Shown: in pieces, positions 20,026-29,727 of the stretch
How the letters are laid out: every line of letters starts with the position of its first letter
How positions within the stretch are numbered: position 1 is the stretch's first letter
NCBI GenBank assembly: GCA_946555465.1
Contig: CAMNST010000002.1
Span: 124,001-188,000, forward strand
Direction of reading: 5' to 3'
Source of the DNA: an uncultured Clostridia bacterium
GTDB lineage: Bacteria > Bacillota > Clostridia > Oscillospirales > Acutalibacteraceae
DNA length: 64,000 nucleotides
Program-made: the position numbers and the translations under genes
Notes under the pieces: model-generated
Told to the model about the DNA's origin: nothing
What the model saw: only the letters and a program-made list of their open reading frames with translations
Database searches by the model: none

Positions 20026-20840
20026 ATATAACCATCCTCAACAGTCGGCTCAATTTCAACAGCGCCGTCAATGCCGCCTTTTGAAATAACCTTTTCATAT
20101 GATTTGCCGTCAATCGTAATGTCACCCATTGAATAATAATTCTGCTCAAGTTTATCCGGATTTTCAACGGCAAAAACCCTGCCTTTTGCAACGTCCGCAA
20201 GCGCACGGCAGGAATCAAACTGCGTAATTTTTCCACCCTGCAAAACCATTACTTTGTCACAAAGCGATTCAATATCCGTAATAATATGGGTTGAAAGAAC
20301 AACGCATCTGTCTTTTTTTACCGCTCTGATAACATTTTTGAAATTAAGACGTTCCTCGGGGTCAAGACCCGAAGTGGGTTCATCAAGAAAAAGTATTTCG
20401 GGATTGCCCACAAGCGCCTGTGCAATGCCGAGTCTTCTTTTCATACCGCCCGAAAGCGTTTTCACCTTAGCCTTTTCCTTATCCGAAAGATTAAGGTTTT
20501 TCAAAAGATCCCGAATCTCTTCTTTGCTGATTTTATATTCTTTCAGATTCGCAAAAAATTCGAGCACCTCCGGCGGTGTCAGATCACCGAAAATATCAAA
20601 ACTCTGCGGCAGATAGCCGATTCGATCAAGATAGTTTTTCACTGCATTGCCGTTTTCGTCATAATAAGCGATAGAGCCGCTGTTGATTTTTTCAATATTG
20701 GTTATGCATCTGAGCAGGGTTGTTTTTCCGCTGCCGTTTCTGCCGAGCAGGCCGTATGTGCAGTTTTCAAACTTAACATTAATATTTTCGGCAATCAGGG
20801 CTGATTTGAACCTTTTGTTTACATTTTTTAACTCTAACAT
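20001..20840 (-). CDS. ABC transporter ATP-binding protein
   Basis: Cytoplasmic ATPase subunit, 279 residues. Walker A is GRNGSGKT (residues 33-40). The Q-loop is GYLPQSFDIFGDLTP, the signature LSGGMKRRLGIAQAL is near residue 132, Walker B is ILFLDEPTSGLDP near 152, and the H-loop is VVLSTHI. The GMKRRLGIA signature is typical of ABC-2 exporters. The C-terminal 60 residues are an extra domain. It lies between two membrane-protein genes and is 5 bp after the larger one. Confidence 0.92.
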   Translation of the reverse strand: MLELKNVNKRFKSALIAENINVKFENCTYGLLGRNGSGKTTLLRCITNIEKINSGSIAYYDENGNAVKNYLDRIGYLPQSFDIFGDLTPPEVLEFFANLKEYKISKEEIRDLLKNLNLSDKEKAKVKTLSGGMKRRLGIAQALVGNPEILFLDEPTSGLDPEERLNFKNVIRAVKKDRCVVLSTHIITDIESLCDKVMVLQGGKITQFDSCRALADVAKGRVFAVENPDKLEQNYYSMGDITIDGKSYEKVISKGGIDGAVEIEPTVEDGYICFIENLY

Positions 20841-20845
20841 ATCTT

Positions 20846-22738
20846 TTACCTCAAACTTTCAAGAAATTCCAGACTGTCTCTGGTATCACTGTCATCAATA
20901 AGATAATCTTTTATCTGCTGCAAAACCGTGCCGTCATCCTCTGCAAGAATTTCATCAATCAAATCCATCATTCTGATTTTATCGTCTTCTTCCATTATAA
21001 GAGCGGTCTCCCTGCTGAACTGCCAGTATGCCTCTTTTTCATCCGTTTCATACATGGAAATATAACCGGCAAGATCCTGCTTGTCATAAGATGCCTGCGA
21101 TTTTAACACAACAGCTTCAATATCGTAATCCCTGGCTGTAATCAGATAATCATCAAACAGCACCGTGCCTTCCTTTTCACACTGGCTGATATTCGGCAAA
21201 ATAAAGATTTTCTTTACAGCGGGATTTTTTTCGATAAACGATTCAAAACCTTCTTTAAGAAACGCCTCATTATACAAAGCGTTCATATACGGATAAATAA
21301 TTTCCGTATCTTTTATCTTCAGGCTTTTGAGAAGACCCGACAGAACGGTTACCGAATCACTTTCGCCGGCAAAATGATTCTTTTCAACTTCGTCAAGATT
21401 GCAGAAAACGGAAGAGCAGTTGTTTACCCGAACATCAAATTCAGCTTTATACGGAAGGGCATTGTTCATAACACCCTGAACTGAACTTACAAATACAATT
21501 CTTTTGCCGGGAAGGGGGTAATAAGAGAAATTGCCGGTAAGCAGCATACCCGAATGATTGCTGTAGAATTCATTGCCGTCACCGTGATATTCAACCGTGA
21601 TGCATTCCGTATCCGAACCGCTGCCGTGCACGGTGAGATAATCGTTTTCACGCGTAAAGTTCAGTTCGTTTCCGTTGCGGTCGGTCACCTTGGTCACCTT
21701 GTAGCCATGATACAGTGTAAAGACATAATCGCTCAGGTTGGTTTTATCAACATAAATATCGGCACGCGCTTTCAGCATACGGTAGGCGGATAAATCCAGT
21801 TTGTACTTTGTTACCCTGAAATCTGCTTCCTCTTCCGTCTGGCAGTCCACATTATAATCATAATACTCTTCATTTGCAAAAAGACCGGAAGGACCTCTGC
21901 CCATATCAAGCATGGCAAACGGCGTAAGGTAACCCGCCATTAAAACCGCACACAGTGCAATGCAGACGCCGCTTTTGACCGCTTTGTATTTAACGGCGGC
22001 GGATTTTTGTTTTAATATAAAAACAAGCAGTGAAAAAACAATCCAGAACAGCATCAGTGCAACCTTATCGTTGTTGACAACCACACCCGTATGGTAATTG
22101 ACGCCCCAATCAAGAGAATTGGGCGAAATATTGAAAAGTTCAACCCCTTTGATTATATTCAGGCCGCTCACGCTGTAAATATTCGATACGAAATCCTTGA
22201 TATAATCTATCTGCGATAAAAGGATAAGAATAATGAAAAAATAGAAAAACACGCTCCGCTTGATAAACGAAAACATAAAGCCGATAAAAACGGCGGCAAG
22301 GCAACCCAGCAGGAAATAGAAAAACAGGGGTGGCAGCAGCTTCAAAATCAGTTCGCTGCTCATCCCCGGGCTGAAAAATGTTTCAACAAGATTTATAACC
22401 GTAATTTCAGCGGTGAGAAAAAGAACATATGTAATAATAACGGCAAGATGCGTTTTATACATATCGTAAACGCCTTTTTTGGTAACGGAAATGGCTTCAT
22501 AATACAAATGCATTTTTTTGCAGGTTTCAAAGGTGAAAAAAATCAGAAAAATCTGCAGATACGGAAGTACCGAGAATAAACCCCAAAGAAAACTCAAAGC
22601 ATCATGGCGGTTTTCTGTAAAATGGAAAATGAGAGAACGCAGCCAGTACACCGTGAGCAGAGAAAACATAATGATAAGCAGACTTTCGTGAAACTTATTT
22701 TTTTCTATGGCTTTTTTTTGCAGTTTAAAATTTTTCAT
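20846..22738 (-). CDS. Large ABC-2-type membrane protein with an extracytoplasmic aminopeptidase-N-terminal-like domain
   Basis: First gene of the ABC module, 630 residues. The N-terminal about 270 residues hold around seven hydrophobic membrane segments. An outer domain of about 300 residues follows, whose beta-rich opening (YKLDLSAYRMLKARADIYVD, then a NELNF-type turn) resembles the N-terminal sheet of M1 aminopeptidases found fused to ABC permeases. No HExxH zinc motif is present, so it is unlikely to be a peptidase. The ATG at 22738 is chosen over an upstream TTG at 22768 because AAAGGTG stands before it and the next residues (MKNFKLQKKAI) are a normal membrane start. Confidence 0.65.
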   Translation of the reverse strand: MKNFKLQKKAIEKNKFHESLLIIMFSLLTVYWLRSLIFHFTENRHDALSFLWGLFSVLPYLQIFLIFFTFETCKKMHLYYEAISVTKKGVYDMYKTHLAVIITYVLFLTAEITVINLVETFFSPGMSSELILKLLPPLFFYFLLGCLAAVFIGFMFSFIKRSVFFYFFIILILLSQIDYIKDFVSNIYSVSGLNIIKGVELFNISPNSLDWGVNYHTGVVVNNDKVALMLFWIVFSLLVFILKQKSAAVKYKAVKSGVCIALCAVLMAGYLTPFAMLDMGRGPSGLFANEEYYDYNVDCQTEEEADFRVTKYKLDLSAYRMLKARADIYVDKTNLSDYVFTLYHGYKVTKVTDRNGNELNFTRENDYLTVHGSGSDTECITVEYHGDGNEFYSNHSGMLLTGNFSYYPLPGKRIVFVSSVQGVMNNALPYKAEFDVRVNNCSSVFCNLDEVEKNHFAGESDSVTVLSGLLKSLKIKDTEIIYPYMNALYNEAFLKEGFESFIEKNPAVKKIFILPNISQCEKEGTVLFDDYLITARDYDIEAVVLKSQASYDKQDLAGYISMYETDEKEAYWQFSRETALIMEEDDKIRMMDLIDEILAEDDGTVLQQIKDYLIDDSDTRDSLEFLESLR

Positions 22739-22792
22739 GGCAAAGCACCTTTCTTTAAGCGGGCACAAGGTCCGAAATTAAAATATAAATAA

Positions 22793-23032
22793 TTCCCGGG
22801 TATTGCTACCCGGGAACCGCAGATACCGACATTTGGTGGCCTTTCAGGCTTTGGAAGGACCTGAAAGATAATTTTATGTTCAATGGTGAGTTAAACAGTC
22901 GGGTAAAAATCGGCATCCGCTATGTTAAAGAGATTTAGAATGCTTCTATACAAACCTTTCGGTTCGTAACCCCGATAGCGAAACATCCTTCTCTTTAAAC
23001 CAAACTGATTGCCTGCGTGCTTAAGCATTCCA
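22793..23032 (-). ncRNA. Candidate structured noncoding RNA, about 240 nt (raiA-type possible)
   Basis: Read on the minus strand, this GC-richer stretch has several paired elements. Arms 23030-23023 and 22945-22938 (AAGCATTC with GAATGCTT) match. Arms 22998-22990 and 22933-22925 (9 bp) match and cross the first pair, implying a pseudoknot or a switch. A 7-bp hairpin with a GAAA tetraloop lies at 22950-22967. An 8-bp stem CTTTCAGG/CCTGAAAG lies at 22841-22867. A final 10-bp stem with a GCAA tetraloop (22793-22816) leads into U-rich sequence and is probably the terminator. Two GNRA loops and a terminal hairpin are typical of structured RNA. The size suits the raiA family of Clostridia, but that assignment is a guess. 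A 45-codon frame (22891-23028) also stays open. Confidence 0.55.
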
Positions 23033-23406
23033 GATAAACGCCCAGGCCTCACAATCCCGCTTCAGGGTTCCCTTTGGATTCAGTTTAACGTGCCAGTCGG
23101 TTTCATAAGCAAATCTATGCGTTGTTCTGGTCTCCGGAACCTTTTCGCCATTGGGAAGAAGTACTTGGAAATCTTCTTTCCATAAATCCCCTTCCCTGTA
23201 TCTGACAGTAAAATAAACATGATATTTGGACGATGAAGAATTACTGCCGGAAAAAAACTTATGCGTTCCATGAATATCTTCCGTGAATACATAATAATCC
23301 GTTGTCTGCAAATGTGCATTTGCAACTCTTGCCTGCACACTTGAGGCAATGCCTAAAACAATCATAAATGCCAGCGTTGCTGCGGTTATTTTTTAAATAA
23401 TTTCAT
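23021..23406 (-). pseudogene. Frameshifted gene for a small secreted protein
   Basis: The natural start is the ATG at 23406, behind AGAGAGG and a good promoter. It reads MKLFKK and meets a stop at 23386-23388 after a run of six A (23394-23389). With one more A in that run the frame would continue into ITAATLAFMIVLGIASSVQA, a textbook signal peptide, and then an open 114-codon frame to 23021, giving a 129-residue precursor. The mature part is rich in aromatic residues (YYVF, YHVYFTVRY, WAFIWNA) and matches no family I recognise. Either a real homopolymer deletion, phase variation or a base-call error explains it. Its last codons overlap the structured-RNA candidate. Confidence 0.65.
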
Positions 23407-23470
23407 AATATACCTCTCTTAAAAAGTTGAATTTTGGTTATCTTTACCAGTGAAACCCCTTCACGATTGT

Positions 23471-23499
23471 ATTATAGCATGAATAGTGGGGCTTTTCAA
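23471..23499 (-). promoter_or_regulatory. Sigma-A promoter of the frameshifted gene and RNA candidate
   Basis: Minus strand: TTGAAA (23499-23494), 17-bp spacer, TATAAT (23476-23471). It is intact although the downstream reading frame is broken, so the locus is probably still transcribed. Confidence 0.7.
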
Positions 23500-23687
23500 C
23501 CTTTTTAATGAAAAAGTTCCACATTTTTCTAAATTATTTATTTTTTATCAACAAAATCCACTAAAAAGTGAGGTATGTCTATATATTACACCATATATTT
23601 CCATTTATAAACGAAAGTAAGAAAATTGTAAGAAAATAGTAAACACTTCTTAATTATTGTGCGTTTTTTTCACTGTATATATAAAAT

Positions 23688-23720
23688 AAATGACTGCCCT
23701 GTTTAACAGAACAGCCATTT
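23688..23720 (-). terminator. Terminator after the PutP-type symporter gene
   Basis: Read on the minus strand, a 15-bp stem including three G-U pairs with a 3-base loop is followed by TATTTTATA. It lies 9 bp past the stop codon of the symporter. Confidence 0.65.
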
Positions 23721-23728
23721 GCAGTAAA

Positions 23729-25255
23729 TTATTTTATTGTTTTAACTTCTTCAAATTCTTTAACAATATCCTCTTCCGGCTTTGGCGTAGCAAGTGAAAC
23801 AATCACATTTACAACAAGACCGATAATGAATGCAGGAAGAAGTTCATAAACATTAAGAACATCGGCAAGACCTGCAATAACATATTTCCATACAAAAACC
23901 ATAACGCCGCCGGCAACCATACCCGCGATTGCGCCGTATTTGTTTGAGCGTTTCCAGAAAAGAGCAAGAAGCATAACCGGACCGAAAGCGGCGCCGAAAC
24001 CTGCCCACGCAAAAGATACAATGCCGAATACGGAAGAGTTTGGATCCCATGCGATAACAACACCGATTACCGAAATAACAATAAGCACAACTCTTGCAAC
24101 AATCATTTCGGCTTTTTGAGAAAGTTTAATTTTGAAAAGACCACCCAAAATATTTTCCGAAACAGATGAAGATGCGGCAAGCAACTGGCTGTCTGATGTT
24201 GACATTGTGCTTGCAAGTATACCTGCAAGAATAACACCGGCAACAAGCGCCCATATAACGCCTTTTTCAGAAAGAAGTGTTGAAAGGGATATAATAATGG
24301 TTTCGCTGTCGGCAAGAGGTGCAAAAGAACCATTATTTACTGCCGCAATACCAACAACACCGATTAAAATTGCAATGCTCATTGAAATAACAACCCATAC
24401 AGAAGCTATTCTGCGTGATGTTTTGATTTTATCAGGATTTTCAATAGCCATAAATCTGAGAAGAATATGAGGCATACCGAAATAACCAAGACCCCATGCA
24501 ACCGTTGAAACAATGGTAATAAATTTGTATGGACTACCTGTTCCCGTTTCGGGGTTATGGGTTGTGAACAGACTGAGATAACCGTCAAGCGATTTGGCAT
24601 TTGTGATAACTGCATCCCATCCGCCTGCCTGTGTAATGCCGAAAACAAGAACAATAACAAGTGCTACCGTCATAATAATCGACTGAATCAGGTCGGTAGT
24701 TGAAGCAGCATTGAAACCGCCGAGAGATGTATAACCAACAATTATAATTGCAGAAACAATCATTGCAATGTGGTAATCAACACCAAAAAGGGTTCCGAAA
24801 AGTTTTCCGCAGGCAGCAAATCCCGACGCAGTGTAGGGCACAAAGAATACAATTATAACAACCGCTGCGATTGCCATAAGAATATTTTTCTTTTCTCGGT
24901 ATCTGTTAGAGAAAAATTCAGGAATTGTTATTGCCCCGCAGTGAGATGAATAGTTGCGCAGCCTTTTTGCAACGATAAGCCAGTTCAGATATGTACCTGC
25001 TGCAAGGCCGATTGTGGTCCAGCCGACATCGGCAATACCCGAAAGATAAGCAAGACCCGGCAGACCCATAAGAAGATAACTCGACATATCAGATGCCTCA
25101 GCACTCATTGCCGCTACAAGCGGACCGAGTTTTCTGCCGCCGAGATAGAAATCACCGACATTGTTTGTTTTCTTTGAATAAACTGCACCTATGATAATCA
25201 TCAATGCCAAATAAAGCACCATAACAATCATTATGCAAATTTGTGCTGCTGTCAT
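23729..25255 (-). CDS. putP: Sodium:solute symporter, PutP (Na+/proline) type
   Basis: Membrane Na+-coupled importer of the SSS family, 508 residues with about 13 membrane segments. The GGRKLGPLVAAMSAEASDMS segment near residue 35 and the following SYLLMGLPG are characteristic of PutP. The Na+-site region of TM8, AGVILAGILASTMSTSDSQL, lies near residue 320. The ATG at 25255 follows GGAGGAG and replaces an upstream in-frame start that would add 16 residues. It lies 100 bp downstream of abfA with its own promoter. Proline is the best guess; other solutes are possible. Confidence 0.9.
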   Translation of the reverse strand: MTAAQICIMIVMVLYLALMIIIGAVYSKKTNNVGDFYLGGRKLGPLVAAMSAEASDMSSYLLMGLPGLAYLSGIADVGWTTIGLAAGTYLNWLIVAKRLRNYSSHCGAITIPEFFSNRYREKKNILMAIAAVVIIVFFVPYTASGFAACGKLFGTLFGVDYHIAMIVSAIIIVGYTSLGGFNAASTTDLIQSIIMTVALVIVLVFGITQAGGWDAVITNAKSLDGYLSLFTTHNPETGTGSPYKFITIVSTVAWGLGYFGMPHILLRFMAIENPDKIKTSRRIASVWVVISMSIAILIGVVGIAAVNNGSFAPLADSETIIISLSTLLSEKGVIWALVAGVILAGILASTMSTSDSQLLAASSSVSENILGGLFKIKLSQKAEMIVARVVLIVISVIGVVIAWDPNSSVFGIVSFAWAGFGAAFGPVMLLALFWKRSNKYGAIAGMVAGGVMVFVWKYVIAGLADVLNVYELLPAFIIGLVVNVIVSLATPKPEEDIVKEFEEVKTIK

Positions 25256-25317
25256 ATTTTCTCCTCCATTTATAAAATAAAGCACAACTTCTGTTAAGAA
25301 CACAAAAGTTATGCCTT

Positions 25318-25346
25318 ATTTTAACATATTATTTTATTGTTGTAAA
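25318..25346 (-). promoter_or_regulatory. Sigma-A promoter of the PutP-type symporter gene
   Basis: Minus strand: TTTACA (25346-25341), 17-bp spacer, TAAAAT (25323-25318). Confidence 0.6.
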
Positions 25347-25355
25347 GTCATAAAG

Positions 25356-26870
<1,515 letters not shown>

Positions 26871-26931
26871 TTATTTATGTACCCGCCGATATTTCAACGG
26901 CAGGGTAATACTTAAATAGTATAATATTAAA

Positions 26932-27540
26932 TTATTTCAGCGGTTCAAAATCAGATGCTCCGTGTTTGCATATCGGGCAAACAAAGTCATCGGGAAGTTC
27001 ATCCCCTTCATAAACATAGCCACAGATTTTACAAACAAAACCTTTTTTCTTTTCACTGTTCTGCGGTTTTGGTTTTATATTATCAAAATAATACTGATAC
27101 GTTACCGAACGCGCATCTGAAAGCACTTTAGCCTCGCTTACTTCCGCGATAAACAAGGTGTGTGAAGCGCAGTCTATCGTATCAATAACTTTACCCGATA
27201 TAAAAGCATTTGTATATTCAGAAAGATACACTATGCCGTTTTCACTTCTTTTCATACCATTGCCGGGTATTTTATCGGTATCACGTCCGCTTTTAAAACC
27301 ATAATGTTTAAAAACGTCAAACGGTGTACTCTCCGTAAGAACAGAAATGTTGAATTCACCCGTTCTCATAATCATATCGTGGGTATAATTGCTTTTATTT
27401 ACCGTAACGGAAATGCGAAGCGGATTATCTGTAATCTGTTGTGCGGTATTTATAATACAGCCATTATCCTTTTCTCCATCTTTTGCAGTAATTACAAAGA
27501 GTCCGTAACTCAGTTTAAACACAGAACTTTTTTCAATCAT
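26932..27540 (-). CDS. hrb: Flavin reductase-like/rubredoxin fusion (high-molecular-weight rubredoxin)
   Basis: Electron-transfer protein of 202 residues. Residues about 1-145 form an FMN-binding flavin-reductase-like domain ([23 protein letters not shown]-like [12 protein letters not shown]). A linker ([11 protein letters not shown]) leads to a C-terminal rubredoxin with both iron-binding knuckles ([10 protein letters not shown] near 169 and [14 protein letters not shown] near 192). In Moorella the similar Hrb passes electrons from NADH to flavodiiron proteins in oxygen or nitric oxide defence. No flavodiiron gene is adjacent. It overlaps the EamA gene by 8 bp. Confidence 0.9.
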   Translation of the reverse strand: MIEKSSVFKLSYGLFVITAKDGEKDNGCIINTAQQITDNPLRISVTVNKSNYTHDMIMRTGEFNISVLTESTPFDVFKHYGFKSGRDTDKIPGNGMKRSENGIVYLSEYTNAFISGKVIDTIDCASHTLFIAEVSEAKVLSDARSVTYQYYFDNIKPKPQNSEKKKGFVCKICGYVYEGDELPDDFVCPICKHGASDFEPLK

Positions 27541-28486
27541 TCAAATCACCTTTCTTAACAGTGTTAACTATAATTATTCCCGTTGAAACAAAAATCAAGG
27601 AAATAACTGTTTTAATCCATGAGCCTGATAAACTTTCGTTTAAAATCAAAGCCGAAAACAAACATCCGAAAACCGGGGTCATAAAGCCGTAAGCCGCAAT
27701 TTTTGAAACATCATTATATTTAAGAAGTATTCCCCAAAGCGTATATGCAACAGCAGACAAAAAAGCAAGATACAGCAAAACAGCAACTGCCTTTGGTGTA
27801 AAACCGTTTATTCTTCCGCCGAGCAAAAGACCCGAAATTATCATTAATACGCCGCCGAATGCAAACTGATAACCGCTCAGAACAAACGGATTTTCACGTT
27901 GTGAAAACTTCTTTATAAGTGTTGAAGAAAAGGCATATGACAATGATGAAAGAATAATAAATCCTTCACCTAAGAAAGTCATACCGCTGCCGAATTCACC
28001 ACCATTAAGATTAATAACCACAACGCCTGCAAAACCGATAATACAACCCAGCGCCATTTTAAAATTTAATTTTTCCTGCTTAAAAACCAGTGCAGATATG
28101 ATTACGGCAAAAAACACGCTTGTACTGTTTATAACCGAACCTTTTGTTCCTGTTGTATGGGCAAGTCCAATATAGAAAAACAAATATTGAAGTACCGTCT
28201 GAAACAACGACAGCACGCCGATATTTACTATACTGTTCTTTTTCGGCAGTAAAAATTTTTTTGAAATTATACTTCCGAAAATCACCGTAAATACTCCCGC
28301 AAAGGTAAATCGTATTCCTGCAAAAAGGATTTGCGATGCATAATCATAGGAACCTATCTCAAGAATTTCATAACCTGATTTTATTACAGGGAAAGCACTG
28401 CCCCATAAGGCACAGCAGAGCATTGCCGAAAAGCATACGCCGAAAGGATTTTTTAAAATGCTTTGCATTTTTTCTTTTGAGAACAT
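27533..28486 (-). CDS. EamA/DMT-family transporter
   Basis: Membrane exporter of the drug/metabolite superfamily, 317 residues with ten hydrophobic segments as two EamA repeats (first from [15 protein letters not shown], second from [22 protein letters not shown]). The substrate cannot be read from the sequence. The start ATG at 28486 shares a base with the dut stop, and the 3' end overlaps the rubredoxin fusion gene, so dut-eamA-hrb form one compact unit. Confidence 0.88.
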   Translation of the reverse strand: MFSKEKMQSILKNPFGVCFSAMLCCALWGSAFPVIKSGYEILEIGSYDYASQILFAGIRFTFAGVFTVIFGSIISKKFLLPKKNSIVNIGVLSLFQTVLQYLFFYIGLAHTTGTKGSVINSTSVFFAVIISALVFKQEKLNFKMALGCIIGFAGVVVINLNGGEFGSGMTFLGEGFIILSSLSYAFSSTLIKKFSQRENPFVLSGYQFAFGGVLMIISGLLLGGRINGFTPKAVAVLLYLAFLSAVAYTLWGILLKYNDVSKIAAYGFMTPVFGCLFSALILNESLSGSWIKTVISLIFVSTGIIIVNTVKKGDLND

Positions 28487-28998
28487 TATTTTGCGGTAGT
28501 TGAACCGAAACCGCCGTTTCTTATACCCTGTGCGTCATCGTCAACGGTAATTCCGAACTGAGTAAATATTCCCTGAGCGAAGCCTTGACCCGCTTCAACA
28601 GTAACACAATGGCCGTCATCGTGGGCATCACAACTGATTTTTATCATTATATGCCCCTCATTTGAAGAGTTATAATAATCGGCATCTATGATTCCGACAG
28701 TATTATCAAGTTGAAGTCTGTGTTTAAAACCAAGACCCGAGCGGGGATAAATGGAAAGCACCCAGCCATCTTCAATCTTTGAACGAATACCTGTAGGAAC
28801 AAGCATGGATTTATCTTTTTCAAAAACAACAGTGTCCGGAACATAAAAATCATATCCCGCAGAACCGGATGTTGCTCTTACAGGAAGTTTGATATTATCA
28901 TATATTTCTCTAACATTTTCTGTTTCGGGAAAGTTTTTTAACCAGTCCTTTTCAAACTGTTCAAAAGAAACTTTTTCAAATTTTGCTATTCTGTTCAT
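28486..28998 (-). CDS. dut: dUTP diphosphatase
   Basis: Hydrolyses dUTP to dUMP, keeping uracil out of DNA and feeding thymidylate synthesis. The five trimeric-dUTPase motifs are present in order: SAGYDFY near residue 46, PRSGLGFK near 85, VGIIDADYYN near 100, GFAQGIF near 138 and RNGGFGST at the C-terminus. Its 170 residues are slightly longer than usual because of an N-terminal helical extension of about 30 residues. GGAGAA precedes the ATG. Confidence 0.95.
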   Translation of the reverse strand: MNRIAKFEKVSFEQFEKDWLKNFPETENVREIYDNIKLPVRATSGSAGYDFYVPDTVVFEKDKSMLVPTGIRSKIEDGWVLSIYPRSGLGFKHRLQLDNTVGIIDADYYNSSNEGHIMIKISCDAHDDGHCVTVEAGQGFAQGIFTQFGITVDDDAQGIRNGGFGSTTAK

Positions 28999-29009
28999 AT
29001 TATTCTCCT

Positions 29010-29059
29010 ATGTAAAAATTTTACATTTTTATCATATCACATACAGAAAAATAAAGCAA
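29010..29059 (-). promoter_or_regulatory. dut promoter with a palindrome at the transcription start
   Basis: Minus strand: TTGCTT (29059-29054), 17-bp spacer, TATGAT (29036-29031). A palindrome ATGTAAAA-A-TTTTACAT (29010-29026) covers the expected start site and precedes the dut ribosome binding site, a good place for a repressor; no regulator was identified. Confidence 0.55.
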
Positions 29060-29069
29060 TCCTAAGGAA

Positions 29070-29113
29070 GGCATAACTCAGGCAATTTATGAAAAATAAA
29101 CTTGAGTTATGCC
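29070..29113 (-). terminator. Large inverted repeat downstream of mazF, possible terminator
   Basis: Perfect 11-bp arms GGCATAACTCA and TGAGTTATGCC are separated by a 22-base AT-rich loop, between mazF and dut. The following sequence is only weakly T-rich, so a regulatory hairpin is equally possible. Confidence 0.4.
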
Positions 29114-29152
29114 GCCTGTTTTCAATTTTGCATTTTACAAAATTGAATATTA

Positions 29153-29494
29153 CTAAAGACCGAAACTTACGCTGAGCGCCTGATTAACCTTTCCCATATC
29201 ACCGGTATCAAGACTGCCCATTTTTTCTTTAAGACGTCTTTTATCTATTGTTCTTACCTGTTCAAGAAGAACAATACTGTCTTTAGCAAGACCGCAGCCG
29301 CGTGCATCAACTTCAATATGCGTGGGCAGATTATTTTTATCTCGCTGCGATGTTATGGCAGCGGCAATAACTGTTGGTGAAAACTTATTTCCAACATCAT
29401 TCTGAACAATAAGAACAGGTCTTACACCGCCCTGCTCCGATCCCACAACAGGGCTTAAATCAGCGTAATAAATTTCGCCTCGTTTAATCGACAA
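29153..29494 (-). CDS. mazF: MazF/PemK-family endoribonuclease toxin
   Basis: Sequence-specific mRNA interferase, 113 residues, normal for NdoA/MazF. Motifs are RGEIYYADLSPVVGSEQGG at the N-terminus, GVRPVLIVQND (conserved Arg near residue 25), VIAAAITSQ (conserved Thr/Ser near 48) and PTHIEVDA. The start is a TTG at 29494 behind AAGGTGA; no ATG alternative exists. Bacillus ndoA is preceded by its antitoxin; here no recognisable MazE is present, only a possible 54-codon frame whose end overlaps this start by 11 bp. Confidence 0.93.
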   Translation of the reverse strand: MSIKRGEIYYADLSPVVGSEQGGVRPVLIVQNDVGNKFSPTVIAAAITSQRDKNNLPTHIEVDARGCGLAKDSIVLLEQVRTIDKRRLKEKMGSLDTGDMGKVNQALSVSFGL

Positions 29495-29648
29495 TTAAAT
29501 CACCTTCATAAATTTCTTCCATCTTTCCTTTCATACAAACCCAATCAATAAAACAGATTAAAGTTTGTTCAAAATTAGGATTGCCAGATTTAAAACTTCC
29601 TATTCCATTATATGTATTTTCTTTTTTATGTTTTTTGTCAAAGTGCAA
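29484..29648 (-). CDS. Possible small protein overlapping the mazF start
   Basis: A 54-codon frame begins at a TTG (29648) and ends with a TAA inside the first codons of mazF, a geometry typical of coupled antitoxin-toxin genes. The product has a basic N-terminus (HFDKKHKKE) and a hydrophobic/acidic C-terminus (FEQTLICFIDWVC, EEIYEGDLIVD). It does not resemble MazE. No convincing ribosome binding site precedes the TTG; an internal ATG at 29534 would give only 16 residues. It is offered as a candidate antitoxin or leader peptide. Confidence 0.3.
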   Translation of the reverse strand: MHFDKKHKKENTYNGIGSFKSGNPNFEQTLICFIDWVCMKGKMEEIYEGDLIVD

Positions 29649-29727
29649 ATTTTAACATAAGATGAACTAACAGGGAAACAAACAGAAAAGAAATGAAACT
29701 GCAGTCACCCTGAGAAAGGAGAAAAGT

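Larger units (their letters stand above)
23407..23728. other. Intergenic stretch, regulatory signals only
   Basis: About 320 bp of AT-rich sequence. It holds the promoter of the frameshifted gene (23471-23499) and the terminator of the PutP-type symporter gene (23688-23720). Nothing gene-like was seen in between. Confidence 0.5.

Noticed and set aside
22891-23028. 45-codon minus-strand frame inside the RNA candidate
   Set aside because: It has no ribosome binding site and its sequence is explained by paired RNA arms; kept as an alternative reading only.
23080-23349. 89-codon frame in another phase of the frameshifted gene
   Set aside because: No signal or start site, and the other phase joins perfectly to a signal peptide when one base is restored.
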